This document shows, piece by piece, positions 1 through 7,591 of a stretch of DNA of 34,853 nucleotides (position 1 is its first letter; the number at the start of each line of letters is the position of its first letter). The translations under genes were made by a program, and so were the position numbers. A model generated the notes under the pieces. It did no database searches, had not been told where the DNA came from, and was given only the letters and a program-made list of their open reading frames with translations. The DNA is from Bacteroidia bacterium (GTDB taxonomy: Bacteria > Bacteroidota > Bacteroidia > Cytophagales > JAAEPT01). The stretch lies in the NCBI GenBank assembly GCA_030431525.1, contig JAUIJC010000042.1:1-34853 (forward strand), read 5' to 3'.

Positions 1-54
1 AACAGAGGAAATCAAGACAGATAAATCTTTAGTTTAGGTTAGCCAAGAGATATA

Positions 55-100
55 AAAAAGAAGAGGCTGTCTCAGGGTAGATTTGAGACAGCCTCTTTTT
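55..100. terminator. Bidirectional intrinsic terminator
   Basis: A 13-bp perfect stem (AAGAGGCTGTCTC at 61-73 pairing with 85-97) is followed by a T run on the + strand and preceded by an A run that becomes a T run on the - strand. It can end the leftward hydrolase gene whose stop is at 198 and anything arriving from the left edge. The stem core GGCTGTCTC is reused in the terminators at 17911 and 18672. Confidence 0.8.
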
Positions 101-103
101 CAC

Positions 104-197
104 AGCAAAGGACTTCAGTCCTTTGGAGGAGATTGGATTGGAGTACAAATAGCCCTGTAAGGGCGAAATATGTCAACGATGGGTGATAACCCATCGG
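104..197. repeat. Compound palindromic repeat, copy 1
   Basis: Three small palindromes lie in fixed order: AAAGGACT-tc-AGTCCTTT (107-124), GCCCT-gta-AGGGC (152-164) and CGATGGGT-gata-ACCCATCG (177-196). The same order recurs at 13199 and 13801, and the first two modules recur at 31807. This copy has only one GCCCT hairpin where the others have a long two-armed one. It ends directly against the TAG stop codon of the hydrolase gene. I infer a non-autonomous palindromic element; no transposase is present in the window. Confidence 0.85.
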
Positions 198-959
198 CTA
201 CACCTCCACCTTCAACCCATCATAAGCCAACTCCACATGCGCTGGCAACTCCTTGGAAACATCCACATACTTGCCCAAACGGTGGCCCGCATGGGTGAGG
301 AAAGCACGCTCTGGACGTAGCTTCTCAATCATTTCCAAGGCCTGCTCCAAGTTGAAATGCGAGATATGCTGGTCGCGTTGAAGGGCATCCAACACCAAGA
401 CTTTTGAGCCTTTGATTTTCTCCTGCTCCTCTTCTGGAATGTGGCTACAATCAGTGATATAGGTGAAATCATCCACACGGAAACCGTAGACGGGTAGCTT
501 GTAATGCAAGACCTCAATGGGGAGAAACTTGATGCCATTGATATGGAAATGCGTACCGTCCAGTTCGTGGAGGGTGATTTCGGGAATGCCCGGATATTTA
601 TGCTCGGCAAAAACGTAGGCGTATTCCTGCTTCAATTGATCCAACACCCGACGACGGCCATAAACGGGCATATCCTGCTGTTGGGCAAAATTGAAGGAAC
701 GCACATCATCCAAGCCGGCCGTGTGGTCTTTGTGCTCATGGGTGAAAAGCACAGCATCCAAACGGGTAATCCGCTCGCGGAGCATTTGCTGGCGGAAATC
801 CGGCCCCGTGTCAATGACAATGCTGGTATCGTTGTGTTGGATATGGATGGAGGTGCGCAACCGTTTGTCACGGAAGTCCACCGATCGGCAGACATCACAT
901 GTACAGGTGATTACGGGAACCCCTTGGGAAGTCCCTGTCCCGAGGAAAGTAACTTGCAT
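198..959 (-). CDS. MBL-fold metallo-hydrolase, PhnP-like
   Basis: A 253-residue metallo-beta-lactamase-fold hydrolase. The metal-binding signature THEHKDH lies at residues 73-79 (His74, His76, Asp78, His79), with further likely ligands at Asp50 and in the late LTHAGH segment. A cysteine cluster, CTCDVC at residues 19-24, follows the LGTGTSQGVP start, which is the layout of PhnP-type cyclic phosphate phosphodiesterases, where such cysteines form a second structural zinc site. By family it should be a cytoplasmic phosphodiesterase, but no phn genes are nearby, so the substrate is open and a general nucleotide or cyclic phosphate hydrolase is equally possible. The gene is transcribed leftward and stops against repeat copy 1 and a terminator. 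It appears to be a single-gene unit. Confidence 0.9.
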   Translation of the reverse strand: MQVTFLGTGTSQGVPVITCTCDVCRSVDFRDKRLRTSIHIQHNDTSIVIDTGPDFRQQMLRERITRLDAVLFTHEHKDHTAGLDDVRSFNFAQQQDMPVYGRRRVLDQLKQEYAYVFAEHKYPGIPEITLHELDGTHFHINGIKFLPIEVLHYKLPVYGFRVDDFTYITDCSHIPEEEQEKIKGSKVLVLDALQRDQHISHFNLEQALEMIEKLRPERAFLTHAGHRLGKYVDVSKELPAHVELAYDGLKVEV

Positions 960-988
960 GTATATAGTTTAGAAAAGGATATTCTGAT

Positions 989-1065
989 GGACACAGGTAT
1001 CAAGACACAAGTATCATGACTCTAAGCATAGCAATCTTGATACTTGTGTCCTGATACCTGTGTCC
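989..1065. repeat. Long inverted repeat built from GTATCA/GACACA units
   Basis: Arms 989-1016 and 1038-1065 are inverted copies differing by about one mismatch and one indel, separated by 21 bp. Each arm is itself a tandem of two similar units (GACACAGGTATCA then GACACAAGTATCA). There is no T run next to the outer edge, so it does not look like a standard terminator. The intergenic stretch 960-1204 holds this element, the terminator at 1093 and no gene. Confidence 0.75.
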
Positions 1066-1092
1066 CATCGAAGCCACTGAACAGCCTTCCAT

Positions 1093-1127
1093 AAAAAAAG
1101 ACATCAATGGCGAACCACTAATGTCTT
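1093..1127 (-). terminator. Likely terminator of the response regulator gene
   Basis: AAGACAT (1098-1104) pairs with ATGTCTT (1121-1127). Reading leftward, the stem is followed by a T run (the A run at 1093-1099). It lies about 80 bp past the stop of the response regulator gene. The stem is short and the loop about 16 nt, so strength is uncertain. Confidence 0.5.
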
Positions 1128-1204
1128 AAATCTTATCAAAAGAAAAACAATAAACTGAACCAGTCGCCTTGTTCAGATCATTATTCCCTCTTCCGCTTTT
1201 TGGT

Positions 1205-1573
1205 TTATGCCGTGAGGCGCTGAACCTCTTCCACCAGTTTGTGGAAATCAATCGGTTTTGGAAGATAACCGTTAAACCCTTTGGCCTTGAACTCCTCGTC
1301 GCTCATGTTCAAAGCGTTGCCAGTGATGGCCACCACGGGTACTTGTGCTTTTTCCGACTCCAAGGCGCGGATGGATTGAATGCAGTCCAAACCATTCATT
1401 TTTGGCATTTGGATGTCCATCAAAATCAAATCAATGGCCTCAGCCTCCAATTTGCTCAATACAGACTTGCCGTCTTTGACCCCAATCACTTCAAATTTCC
1501 CCGATTGATTCAATACACGACTCACCAAATTCAAAAGTGCCGAGCTGTCCTCGGCCACCAATATCTTTTTCAT
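1205..1573 (-). CDS. Single-domain response regulator (CheY-like)
   Basis: A 122-residue receiver domain with no output domain. All receiver landmarks are visible: the acidic pair Glu8/Asp9, the phospho-acceptor Asp53 in LILMDIQMP, Thr84 in AITGNA and Lys106 in YLPKP. The LMDIQMPKMNGLDCIQ stretch resembles receivers of hybrid kinases more than classical CheY, and the receiver of the large hybrid kinase at 4116-7388 carries a very similar LMDIQMPEMDGI segment. By family it accepts phosphate from a histidine kinase or HPt domain and signals through protein contacts. It is transcribed alone, leftward, with a candidate promoter near 1669. Partner assignment to the nearby kinase is inference only. 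Confidence 0.93.
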   Translation of the reverse strand: MKKILVAEDSSALLNLVSRVLNQSGKFEVIGVKDGKSVLSKLEAEAIDLILMDIQMPKMNGLDCIQSIRALESEKAQVPVVAITGNALNMSDEEFKAKGFNGYLPKPIDFHKLVEEVQRLTA

Positions 1574-1668
1574 AGCTGTTTCTGGTAAAAAACTTTTGGC
1601 TCCCGACAGGCAAGCAATTTATATGCCGAGCCCGACGAAGAGTGTCCCCCCTGTCCCATTTTTCATTG

Positions 1669-1676
1669 CAAAATTA
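1669..1676 (-). promoter_or_regulatory. Candidate -7 element for response regulator
   Basis: On the - strand this reads TAATTTTG, matching the Bacteroidota TAnnTTTG -7 word, about 95 bp before the response regulator start. I see no clear TTTG -33 element at the expected distance, so this is tentative. Confidence 0.35.
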
Positions 1677-1764
1677 CAATCAATGGTCGTGATGGAGAAG
1701 CCACCTGCCTTAACTTTTTATGAAATAGGGATTTCCTTTTCCTTACTGAGATTACTTCGGCTGT

Positions 1765-1878
1765 CACCTGCCAACAGCCGGAGGCTTTGGCAGTGTGATT
1801 TTCTCCGCAGAGATGGCTTTCATACCACACTGCCAAAGCTTTTAGCTGTTGGCAGGTGGTATGAAAGCCATCTCTGCG
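1765..1878. repeat. Complex nested inverted repeat with alternative folds
   Basis: Two 34-nt units face each other at 1806-1839 and 1845-1878, separated by 5 nt. They share GTATGAAAGCCATCTCTGCG exactly and differ slightly in their GCTxTTGGCAG part. A further arm pair to the left (1765-1778 and 1784-1797) repeats the GCT-TTGGCAG part in both orientations. As a result 1765-1778 can pair with 1845-1858, 1784-1797 with 1826-1839, and 1806-1827 with 1857-1878. These pairings cross, giving either a pseudoknot or two exclusive folds. The stretch 1574-1898 holds this element and no gene I can support. Confidence 0.8.
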
Positions 1879-1898
1879 CGCCTACACATTACAAACAG

Positions 1899-2633
1899 CT
1901 AAAAATTAAAACTCCCCCCAACCTGCGCATAATGAATAAAGGAGAAGTTGTAGATTTCATCATTATCAGCGCCTCCCTCCAAAAAACGATAGGCTACCCG
2001 AACGCTCCATTCCTTTCGCCAGTAGTAATCCAAGGCAAACTGATAATCAAAGGCCCTTCCTTGGCTGGCAGTCAGGCCATCACCCTCGGCCAAAAAGCTC
2101 ACTTTTTCGGAGGCATGCCAACGGACATAAAGGTTAATCAATGGAACAAAGCCAACATTGGAGAATCGAGCCCGTTTTCCAATGGTTTCCTGTTCGACAA
2201 GCACAAAGGCATCACGAATTTTTCCCGTCAATCCAGCGCCAATTCGCCAGCGGTCATTGGCCACGAAATCATAGCGATAAGTCAATCGGTAGGAGTTAAA
2301 ACGGTATTCCAAATTGGTCGCCAGAATGGGGTCGAACACCTGTCCATCAAAGCTGATAGGTGTATCAAATGAACCTTCGTACTTCAATTTTAGGGGAGCT
2401 ATTAAGGCAAATACATTGTGTCGGTTCTTGAAACGATAGCCTCCTCGCAGTCGAATATCAAAGCGTGGTTCCGTCCCCAATTCATCGAGGACATTAAAGC
2501 GCGTGCCTGATGTGCCTGACACCTGAATCACATTGCGCCCCGTAAAGGCCAAGCCAAACTCCCAGTCGGCCAACACCTGCCCCATCACTGCCGAGCCCAT
2601 CAAATAGAAACATATCGCTAATAAATACTTCAT
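1899..2633 (-). CDS. Outer-membrane beta-barrel family protein
   Basis: A 244-residue protein with an N-terminal signal peptide (MKYLLAICFYLMGSAVMGQ, cleavage probably after the Gly-Gln region). The remainder alternates polar and hydrophobic residues in many short strands such as YRFNSYRLTYRYDF, and ends in Phe (SFNF), as outer-membrane barrels inserted by the BAM machinery usually do. The length suggests about 10 to 12 strands, similar to DUF2490-type or small porin-like barrels, but I do not recognise the exact family. Substrate and role are unknown. It is transcribed leftward from the region shared with the rightward gene at 2776; its 3' side runs straight into the complex inverted repeat. 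Confidence 0.8.
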   Translation of the reverse strand: MKYLLAICFYLMGSAVMGQVLADWEFGLAFTGRNVIQVSGTSGTRFNVLDELGTEPRFDIRLRGGYRFKNRHNVFALIAPLKLKYEGSFDTPISFDGQVFDPILATNLEYRFNSYRLTYRYDFVANDRWRIGAGLTGKIRDAFVLVEQETIGKRARFSNVGFVPLINLYVRWHASEKVSFLAEGDGLTASQGRAFDYQFALDYYWRKEWSVRVAYRFLEGGADNDEIYNFSFIHYAQVGGSFNF

Positions 2634-2775
2634 CGGTCAATGTTTGTTTGCCCTGCCCAAACCACAGCCAAACCCGAAAAAACACTATTTCATTGGAGCA
2701 GAGCGTTCAAATAACAGGGAATAAGCTGTCTTTAGCCTTCCTAAAACTTTATACGGAACCAAGCCAAAAACAACT

Positions 2776-3225
2776 ATGGATAGCTCACAACGGCCAATCA
2801 ACATTGGCCCAAAACCAGAGGTGCCTTTACAGGCAACGCCACTTTGGTTGGTGAACAGGAAAGATGATTTGGTGGCCTACTGCGGTTTCACACTGCCGTT
2901 TATCGACCATGACGGGACATTCACCGAAAAAGGAGAACCCATTTGGCCCGACAACCAACGGACGCTGATTTTCACCTTTAAGGATGAATTGGAGCACCGA
3001 ACAACCACCATTGAGGAGGAACAGCCTGCAAGAGAAGCCGGTGTTTCGTTCTCATTTAGGGAAGTCCAAGATTCGGATTGGTTGCAAGAACACAGTGAAA
3101 AAGGACTGGTGCATTATCGCCTGAGGTTAGAAAACCTTGTGCTGGAAGTTCTTGCTGAAGGATACAACCTTGAAACGGTCAGGGGACCATTGTTAGAAAC
3201 CTTTGATGCCCGAAATGTTGCCTAA
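2776..3225 (+). CDS. Hypothetical protein
   Basis: A 149-residue protein I cannot assign. It has no signal peptide or membrane segment and is rich in Glu, Asp and charged residues (for example KDELEHRTTTIEEEQPA at its centre), consistent with a soluble cytoplasmic protein. The middle contains a plausible beta-rich segment (LVAYCGFTLPFIDHDGTF) and the end a helix (VHYRLRLENLVLEVLAEGYNLETVRG). It sits between a leftward outer-membrane gene and a leftward pair of small genes, so it is probably monocistronic, and it ends three bases before a hairpin terminator. Start choice is the first ATG giving a continuous charged N-terminus. Confidence 0.65.
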   Translation: MDSSQRPINIGPKPEVPLQATPLWLVNRKDDLVAYCGFTLPFIDHDGTFTEKGEPIWPDNQRTLIFTFKDELEHRTTTIEEEQPAREAGVSFSFREVQDSDWLQEHSEKGLVHYRLRLENLVLEVLAEGYNLETVRGPLLETFDARNVA

Positions 3226-3227
3226 AA

Positions 3228-3257
3228 AAATAGGCCAGTGCCCCCAAGCACTGGCCT
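3228..3257. terminator. Convergent-gene terminator
   Basis: GGCCAGTG and CACTGGCC form an 8-bp stem with a short loop. An A run at its left gives a T run for leftward transcripts. It lies between the convergent genes ending at 3225 (+) and 3292 (-) and fits best as terminator of the leftward SRPBCC/Lacal_2735 pair. Confidence 0.7.
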
Positions 3258-3291
3258 TACCCCACTCACTCATCAAACAACCACCTTATAT

Positions 3292-3453
3292 TTACATTCC
3301 TTCAATCTGCTTAGCAAGTTCATCGGCTTGGGCGTAAAGCTCATCCGACTTCCTGCGGTCAATATGAGAGGTTTTGTAAGCTTCCTTCAAAAGCTTTTCA
3401 TAACGTTCCTGCAATTTTTCCTTCTCGGTTTTCTTCTTGAACCATCCAAACAT
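3292..3453 (-). CDS. Lacal_2735 family small protein
   Basis: A 53-residue protein beginning MFGWFKKKTEKEKLQERYEK and ending LAKQIEGM, with a stop TAA at 3292-3294. The MFG-aromatic-FKKK start, the KEKLQ-YEKLLKEAY helix and the S-x-x-DR(R)KSDE-YAQADEL segment match the small Lacal_2735 family, which I recall as widespread in Bacteroidota and of unknown function. It is almost entirely helical and highly charged, with an amphipathic N-terminus that might touch membrane. It starts 11 bp after the stop of the SRPBCC gene, so the two are probably cotranscribed, and a terminator follows at 3257-3228. Confidence 0.85.
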   Translation of the reverse strand: MFGWFKKKTEKEKLQERYEKLLKEAYKTSHIDRRKSDELYAQADELAKQIEGM

Positions 3454-3464
3454 AACAACAAGCG

Positions 3465-3992
3465 TTAAGCGTTAAACATCTCTTTCAAGGTTTGGACCCG
3501 ATACCCGAAAATGTTCCTCAAATTCTTTTCAACGAGCTTGGCGCCAAAAAGATTACCGACGGGCCCAAGTGGCAATTTGTATGAAACCCTATCCTCCATA
3601 ATGACGGCGCTGGGTCCGGCAGGTTGAAAATGGTGCTCATGATGCCACAAGGCATAGGGACCAAAACGCTGTTCGTCCACAAAGAATCGCTTCTCCTGAA
3701 CGTGCGTGATTTCAGTCACCCAATTGAGTTTCACATAAGGAAATGGCGCCACTTTGTAGCTGATAATTTGGCCAGCAAACATGGCTTTAGGTTGGCCAGA
3801 GGTAATTTCAAAGCCCATGTAGTCGGGCGTAATCTTGGCCAGATTCATGGGCGATGAGAAAAAATCCCAAGCCTCATCCAATGAAATCGGAAGCGTTTGC
3901 ACCACCTGCAAGGTGTGAATGCCTGAATGCGCCTTAAAGACCAAACTGTTTTCTTGGGTTGCGTCCATCATCTTCAATGTTTTTGGAGACAA
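3465..3992 (-). CDS. SRPBCC family protein (START-like ligand binding)
   Basis: A 175-residue protein with the START/SRPBCC hydrophobic-pocket fold. The N-terminal strand TLQVVQTLPISLDEAWDFFSSPMNLAKITPDYMGFEI is the typical opening, where a substrate-pocket helix carries the aromatic residues. The central YALWHHEHHFQPAG and C-terminal VGNLFGAKLVEKNLRNIFGYRVQTLKEMF helix complete the fold. Family members of this sort bind small hydrophobic ligands or act as cyclases; the ligand here cannot be predicted. Starts at the methionines encoded at 3971 or 3968 are also possible. It leads a two-gene leftward unit with the Lacal_2735 protein. Confidence 0.85.
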   Translation of the reverse strand: MSPKTLKMMDATQENSLVFKAHSGIHTLQVVQTLPISLDEAWDFFSSPMNLAKITPDYMGFEITSGQPKAMFAGQIISYKVAPFPYVKLNWVTEITHVQEKRFFVDEQRFGPYALWHHEHHFQPAGPSAVIMEDRVSYKLPLGPVGNLFGAKLVEKNLRNIFGYRVQTLKEMFNA

Positions 3993-4115
3993 GTCCCCAT
4001 TGATAAACGAAGAAAGCGAGAAACCACTATTCCTTTTGTCCCTCTCTTACCCTAAGTAACAGCTTTTTTTGAATTTTTGTTTAACCTATACCAAACTTTG
4101 TTAAACAATATTGAT

Positions 4116-7100
4116 TCAAGCCTCTCCCTGAAAAGCAGTTTGAACGGCCTCCACCTGCTTCCGCAAGCAAGAAATCGCCAAATCCCAAGGCTGTTCCTTT
4201 CCTTTCTTCAGCGCAGTTTCAAGCTCCTTGGTTTTCTCATGCAAACGCGTGGCCCCCATGGTTCCCGTCAACCCTTTCAAAGTGTGCAGGATTCCCTGTA
4301 GCTCGTCCCAGTTTTGAGTTTGTACTGCTTGTTGGGCATTCTCAAGAAGTGATGTGACTTCCTCAAAAAACTCGTCGTAGGTTTCAACAAGAAACTCCTC
4401 ACCACCCAATCCACGGAGGGTTTCAACCACCTTTTTGTCCAACACCTTTTTTCGGCCGTGCAGGACTTGGCTGATTTTCGTGACCAAGCGGTCGGCGGTA
4501 ATCGGCTTAGCGATATAGTCGTCCATACCTGCCTCCAGCATCCTTTGCTTCTCGGATTCCATGGCATAGGCTGTCATCGCCACAATCGGTGGCGCCTCCA
4601 ACGACTGCATGGCGTGAATCTCCTGAGAGGCCGTAATACCGTCCATCTCCGGCATTTGGATGTCCATCAAAATCAGGTCAAAAGGCCCCTCATTACGGAC
4701 TTTCTCCACGGCCTCCAAACCATTGACCACGGTGGTGATTTTGGCGCCAGCCTTTTGCAAAATCATACCCGCCACCTTGCGATTCACCGCATTATCATCC
4801 ACCAACAAAATGGAAGGCTTCAAATCGCAAAGCGTCGATGGAAGCGTGGCCTCCTCTTCTTCCTTTTGCAAGACTTCCTGCTCAGGATTGACCACACTGG
4901 CTTTGATGGTAAACCAAAAGTTACTGCCCTTTCCAAGGTTCGATTCCACACCGATTTCCCCGCCCATCATCTCACAAAGCTGTTTGGAAATGGAAAGGCC
5001 CAAGCCCGTTCCGCCATGCGTTTTGGAGAAGGAATTATCGAGCTGGTTGAAGTTTTGGAAGAGTTGAGGAACGTCATTCTCCTCGATGCCAATGCCTGTA
5101 TCAATCACCTCAAAACGCAGGAATCGGTAGTCCGAATTCAACTGCGGAATGTGGTGCCCAATTGTGTCGATTTTGATGCGAATGCCCCCAAGGTTGGTAA
5201 ACTTGATGGCGTTGGACACCAAGTTGGAAAGCACCTGAAGCAAACGGGTTTCGTCGGCCACCAAATACTCCGGAATTTCCTCCGACACATCGGCTTCCAA
5301 GTAAAGCCCTTTTTCCTCGGCTTGCTGGCGGAACAAGGCCAACAACTTGTCCACCAACTCGCGAATCTGAATCGTGGATGGACGAATATCCATTTTGCCA
5401 GCCTCCAACTTGGAGAGGTCCAAAATGTCATTCAGGATGGTAAGAAGGGTTTCGGACGACCGTTTCACCGTCATCACCAAATCCCTTTGGTTCTCATCCA
5501 ACTGCGAATCCAACAAGAGGTCCACCACCCCAATCACACCGTTCATCGGCGTGCGAATCTCGTGGCTCATATTCGCCAAGAAGGTTTCCTTGGCTTTCAG
5601 CGAGCGCTCCGCCAATTCCTTGGCGCGTTGCATCTCCTCAGTAGATTGTTTGAGCAGGGTAATGTCACGCACAACACCATCAAAAGCGACAGGGCGTTTG
5701 CGCTCATCAAAAATCAAACGGATGTTCACCAAGGTGGAAATCTGCTTTCCGTCTTTGGTGAGGATAACCGCCTCGTAGTTGCGGACCCGCCCCTCGCTGA
5801 GCAGGCGACGCATCAAGCCCATCTGATGCTTGATGGGGATAAAGAAGTCGGCAAAGCGATGGCCCATTACTTCCTCCGGCTGATAACCCAAAAGTTCCAT
5901 AATGGACGGGCTGACCAGCTTGACAATACCCTCCGTGTTGACACGGAAATAGATGTCTTGGAAGGAATCGTAAATATCTCGGAACTGGCGCTCGCTTCGC
6001 TTCAAGGCCAATTCGGACTGCTTCTTTTCGGTGATGTCATGCGAAATGCCGGACACCTCTTCGATGCGTCCGTCGGGCAAGAAAATCGGGTTCAGGAAAG
6101 TTTCCCACCAAATGATGTGCCCATCTGGCATAGTTAGGCGGGTCTCGAAATGCTGTTCCTCGCCGGCAAATGCCTGCTGATAATGGTTGTCCACCTTGTT
6201 GTGGTAAACCCTATCCGACAACAACTGACGGCCCTTTTTCCCATCGGGGTCCACCTGCGGAGAATTCCCAAAGGCTTCCTCAATGGCCTCCGCATAGTTT
6301 TGGTTGAAGGAGGTCAATCCAAGATTCGAGTTCACCGCCCAAATCAGATGCGAACTACTCTCGATAATGGCATTGAGTCGTGCCCTTTGCTCATGGATTT
6401 GGTCCTCATAGCGACGTCGTTCAATCACCAAGGCAATCTGACCCGAGATAAAGTCCAGCAGGTCCAAATCCTTACGGGTGTACTTGTCGCGGGCACTATG
6501 GCTTTTCACGGCAATTACCCCGATGCATCGGCGGTCCAACATCAGTGGCACCCCCAACCAAATCTCTGGAATGGCGCCACTCAACTCAACTTCGCCCGAA
6601 CGAATCAACGCCTCAATATTCTCGGAATAAAGGAAAACTGGTCGCTTGATGGTCAACACATATTCCGTCAGGCCACGGCCAAAGGCACGGCTGTAGGATT
6701 CTACCCGACCACCAAAGATTTCATCGGAATAATAAGGGAACTCCAAAAAGTCCTTTTCCTCATCGTGGAGCGCCACATGGAAGTTGGTCGCCCGAATCTG
6801 CTCCCGCAATAGGTCGTGGATATTTTCCAACAAGCCCTCCAAATCCTCACTCTCGTTGGAGAGGTTGGCAATGCGGTAATAAAGCTGTCGCGCCCTCTCG
6901 GCACGCACCCTCTCGGTATTGTCAAAAAAGATTCCTGTGAATGCCACGGGAACGTCTCCCTCGTAATCGCAGTTTACACTACCAGTTACGGGAATGTCAC
7001 GGCCCTTCTTGGTGCGGAAAACAGTGTCAAACTTCACGGACTCCCCTCCTCGCAAGACTTGGTCGAGGTGTTGGGACGTGAGCTCCCAGTAATCTGGATG

Positions 7101-7388
7101 CACAATATCCTGAAGACTGATGCCTTCAATAGCCTCCTCGGAATAGCGCAAAACCTTTTGCCACGCTTGGTTAGCGTACAGCAAACGGCCATCCAACGAA
7201 CACACCTGAATCATGTCGTTGGCCTTGTCGAAGAAGTTGTGCAGGTTGCGGTTATGCTCCTCAAAGGCACGCACGTTCGACATAGAGCGAATCGGGAATT
7301 CCGTACCTTTGTGGGTAGTCTCCAAACGGCTTTCCAACTGTTCTACGCGCTCCTTCAGCGATGCAAGCTCACGGGCAAAGTTTTCCAT
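4116..7388 (-). CDS. Hybrid sensor histidine kinase, PAS-GAF-PAS-PAS-HisKA-HATPase-REC-HPt
   Basis: A cytoplasmic hybrid kinase of about 1090 residues with no transmembrane segment. In order: short coiled coil (about 3-26), PAS (46-165), GAF (170-325), PAS/PAC (335-460), PAS/PAC (465-585), HisKA with SHEIRTP and phospho-acceptor His609, HATPase with N box Asn726, DTGIGIEE (Asp763) and GGTGLGLSISK, receiver with phospho-acceptor Asp909 in LMDIQMP, Thr939 and Lys961, and an HPt domain with His1035 in HTLKG. All phosphorelay residues are intact, so it can run a complete His-Asp-His relay whose final acceptor would be a separate receiver. The stand-alone regulator at 1205-1573 is the nearest candidate. 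The signal sensed is unknown. I start at the ATG at 7388, directly before the coiled coil; an in-frame ATG at 7436 would add 16 residues but abuts a palindromic repeat. Confidence 0.95.
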   Translation of the reverse strand: MENFARELASLKERVEQLESRLETTHKGTEFPIRSMSNVRAFEEHNRNLHNFFDKANDMIQVCSLDGRLLYANQAWQKVLRYSEEAIEGISLQDIVHPDYWELTSQHLDQVLRGGESVKFDTVFRTKKGRDIPVTGSVNCDYEGDVPVAFTGIFFDNTERVRAERARQLYYRIANLSNESEDLEGLLENIHDLLREQIRATNFHVALHDEEKDFLEFPYYSDEIFGGRVESYSRAFGRGLTEYVLTIKRPVFLYSENIEALIRSGEVELSGAIPEIWLGVPLMLDRRCIGVIAVKSHSARDKYTRKDLDLLDFISGQIALVIERRRYEDQIHEQRARLNAIIESSSHLIWAVNSNLGLTSFNQNYAEAIEEAFGNSPQVDPDGKKGRQLLSDRVYHNKVDNHYQQAFAGEEQHFETRLTMPDGHIIWWETFLNPIFLPDGRIEEVSGISHDITEKKQSELALKRSERQFRDIYDSFQDIYFRVNTEGIVKLVSPSIMELLGYQPEEVMGHRFADFFIPIKHQMGLMRRLLSEGRVRNYEAVILTKDGKQISTLVNIRLIFDERKRPVAFDGVVRDITLLKQSTEEMQRAKELAERSLKAKETFLANMSHEIRTPMNGVIGVVDLLLDSQLDENQRDLVMTVKRSSETLLTILNDILDLSKLEAGKMDIRPSTIQIRELVDKLLALFRQQAEEKGLYLEADVSEEIPEYLVADETRLLQVLSNLVSNAIKFTNLGGIRIKIDTIGHHIPQLNSDYRFLRFEVIDTGIGIEENDVPQLFQNFNQLDNSFSKTHGGTGLGLSISKQLCEMMGGEIGVESNLGKGSNFWFTIKASVVNPEQEVLQKEEEEATLPSTLCDLKPSILLVDDNAVNRKVAGMILQKAGAKITTVVNGLEAVEKVRNEGPFDLILMDIQMPEMDGITASQEIHAMQSLEAPPIVAMTAYAMESEKQRMLEAGMDDYIAKPITADRLVTKISQVLHGRKKVLDKKVVETLRGLGGEEFLVETYDEFFEEVTSLLENAQQAVQTQNWDELQGILHTLKGLTGTMGATRLHEKTKELETALKKGKEQPWDLAISCLRKQVEAVQTAFQGEA

Positions 7389-7442
7389 GGGGTAAAAGTA
7401 AGGAGAAATGCGCAGAGGGAGATTATGTTTCAACATTCGAAA

Positions 7443-7475
7443 GCGTCGTCCGCCAGCTGGCGGACGACGCTACGG
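7443..7475 (-). repeat. 28-bp perfect palindrome with CCGTAGCG prefix
   Basis: Positions 7443-7470 are perfectly self-complementary (GCGTCGTCCGCCAG and its inverse). Read on the - strand the element begins CCGTAGCG, the same prefix as the palindrome at 34649 and close to CCATAGCG at 7503 and 8506. It lies in the region between the hybrid kinase and the HEAT-repeat gene. Confidence 0.8.
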
Positions 7476-7502
7476 AAACAGCATACGCCAAGCACGCATC
7501 GT

Positions 7503-7536
7503 CCATAGCGGTAGGTTTCATACCTACCGATGAAAT
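7503..7536 (+). repeat. CCATAGCGG palindromic repeat, copy 1
   Basis: CGGTAGGT-ttcat-ACCTACCG (7509-7529) is flanked by CCATAG on the left and ATGAAATA on the right. The whole unit recurs at 8506-8540 with a single change, so the HEAT-repeat gene lies between two direct copies. Confidence 0.85.
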
Positions 7537-7591
7537 AATAGAGACGATAATTTCCATTTGTTAAGGCTAAAGAGCATTTCATATTCCCCCA

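Noticed and set aside
1765-1878. Integron attC or transposon ends
   Set aside because: No integrase, transposase or target-site duplication was seen; arm layout does not match attC boxes.
1596-2372. 258-codon frame on the + strand
   Set aside because: It runs through the complex inverted repeat and antisense to the barrel protein, which has a signal peptide and a typical C-terminal Phe.
4458-6137. 559-codon open frame antisense to the hybrid kinase
   Set aside because: It lies wholly inside a kinase gene with intact domains, and its His/Gln/Leu-rich translation shows no family features.
6150-7508. Further long frames antisense to the hybrid kinase (220 and 230 codons)
   Set aside because: Same reason: complete overlap with well-defined PAS and GAF coding sequence.
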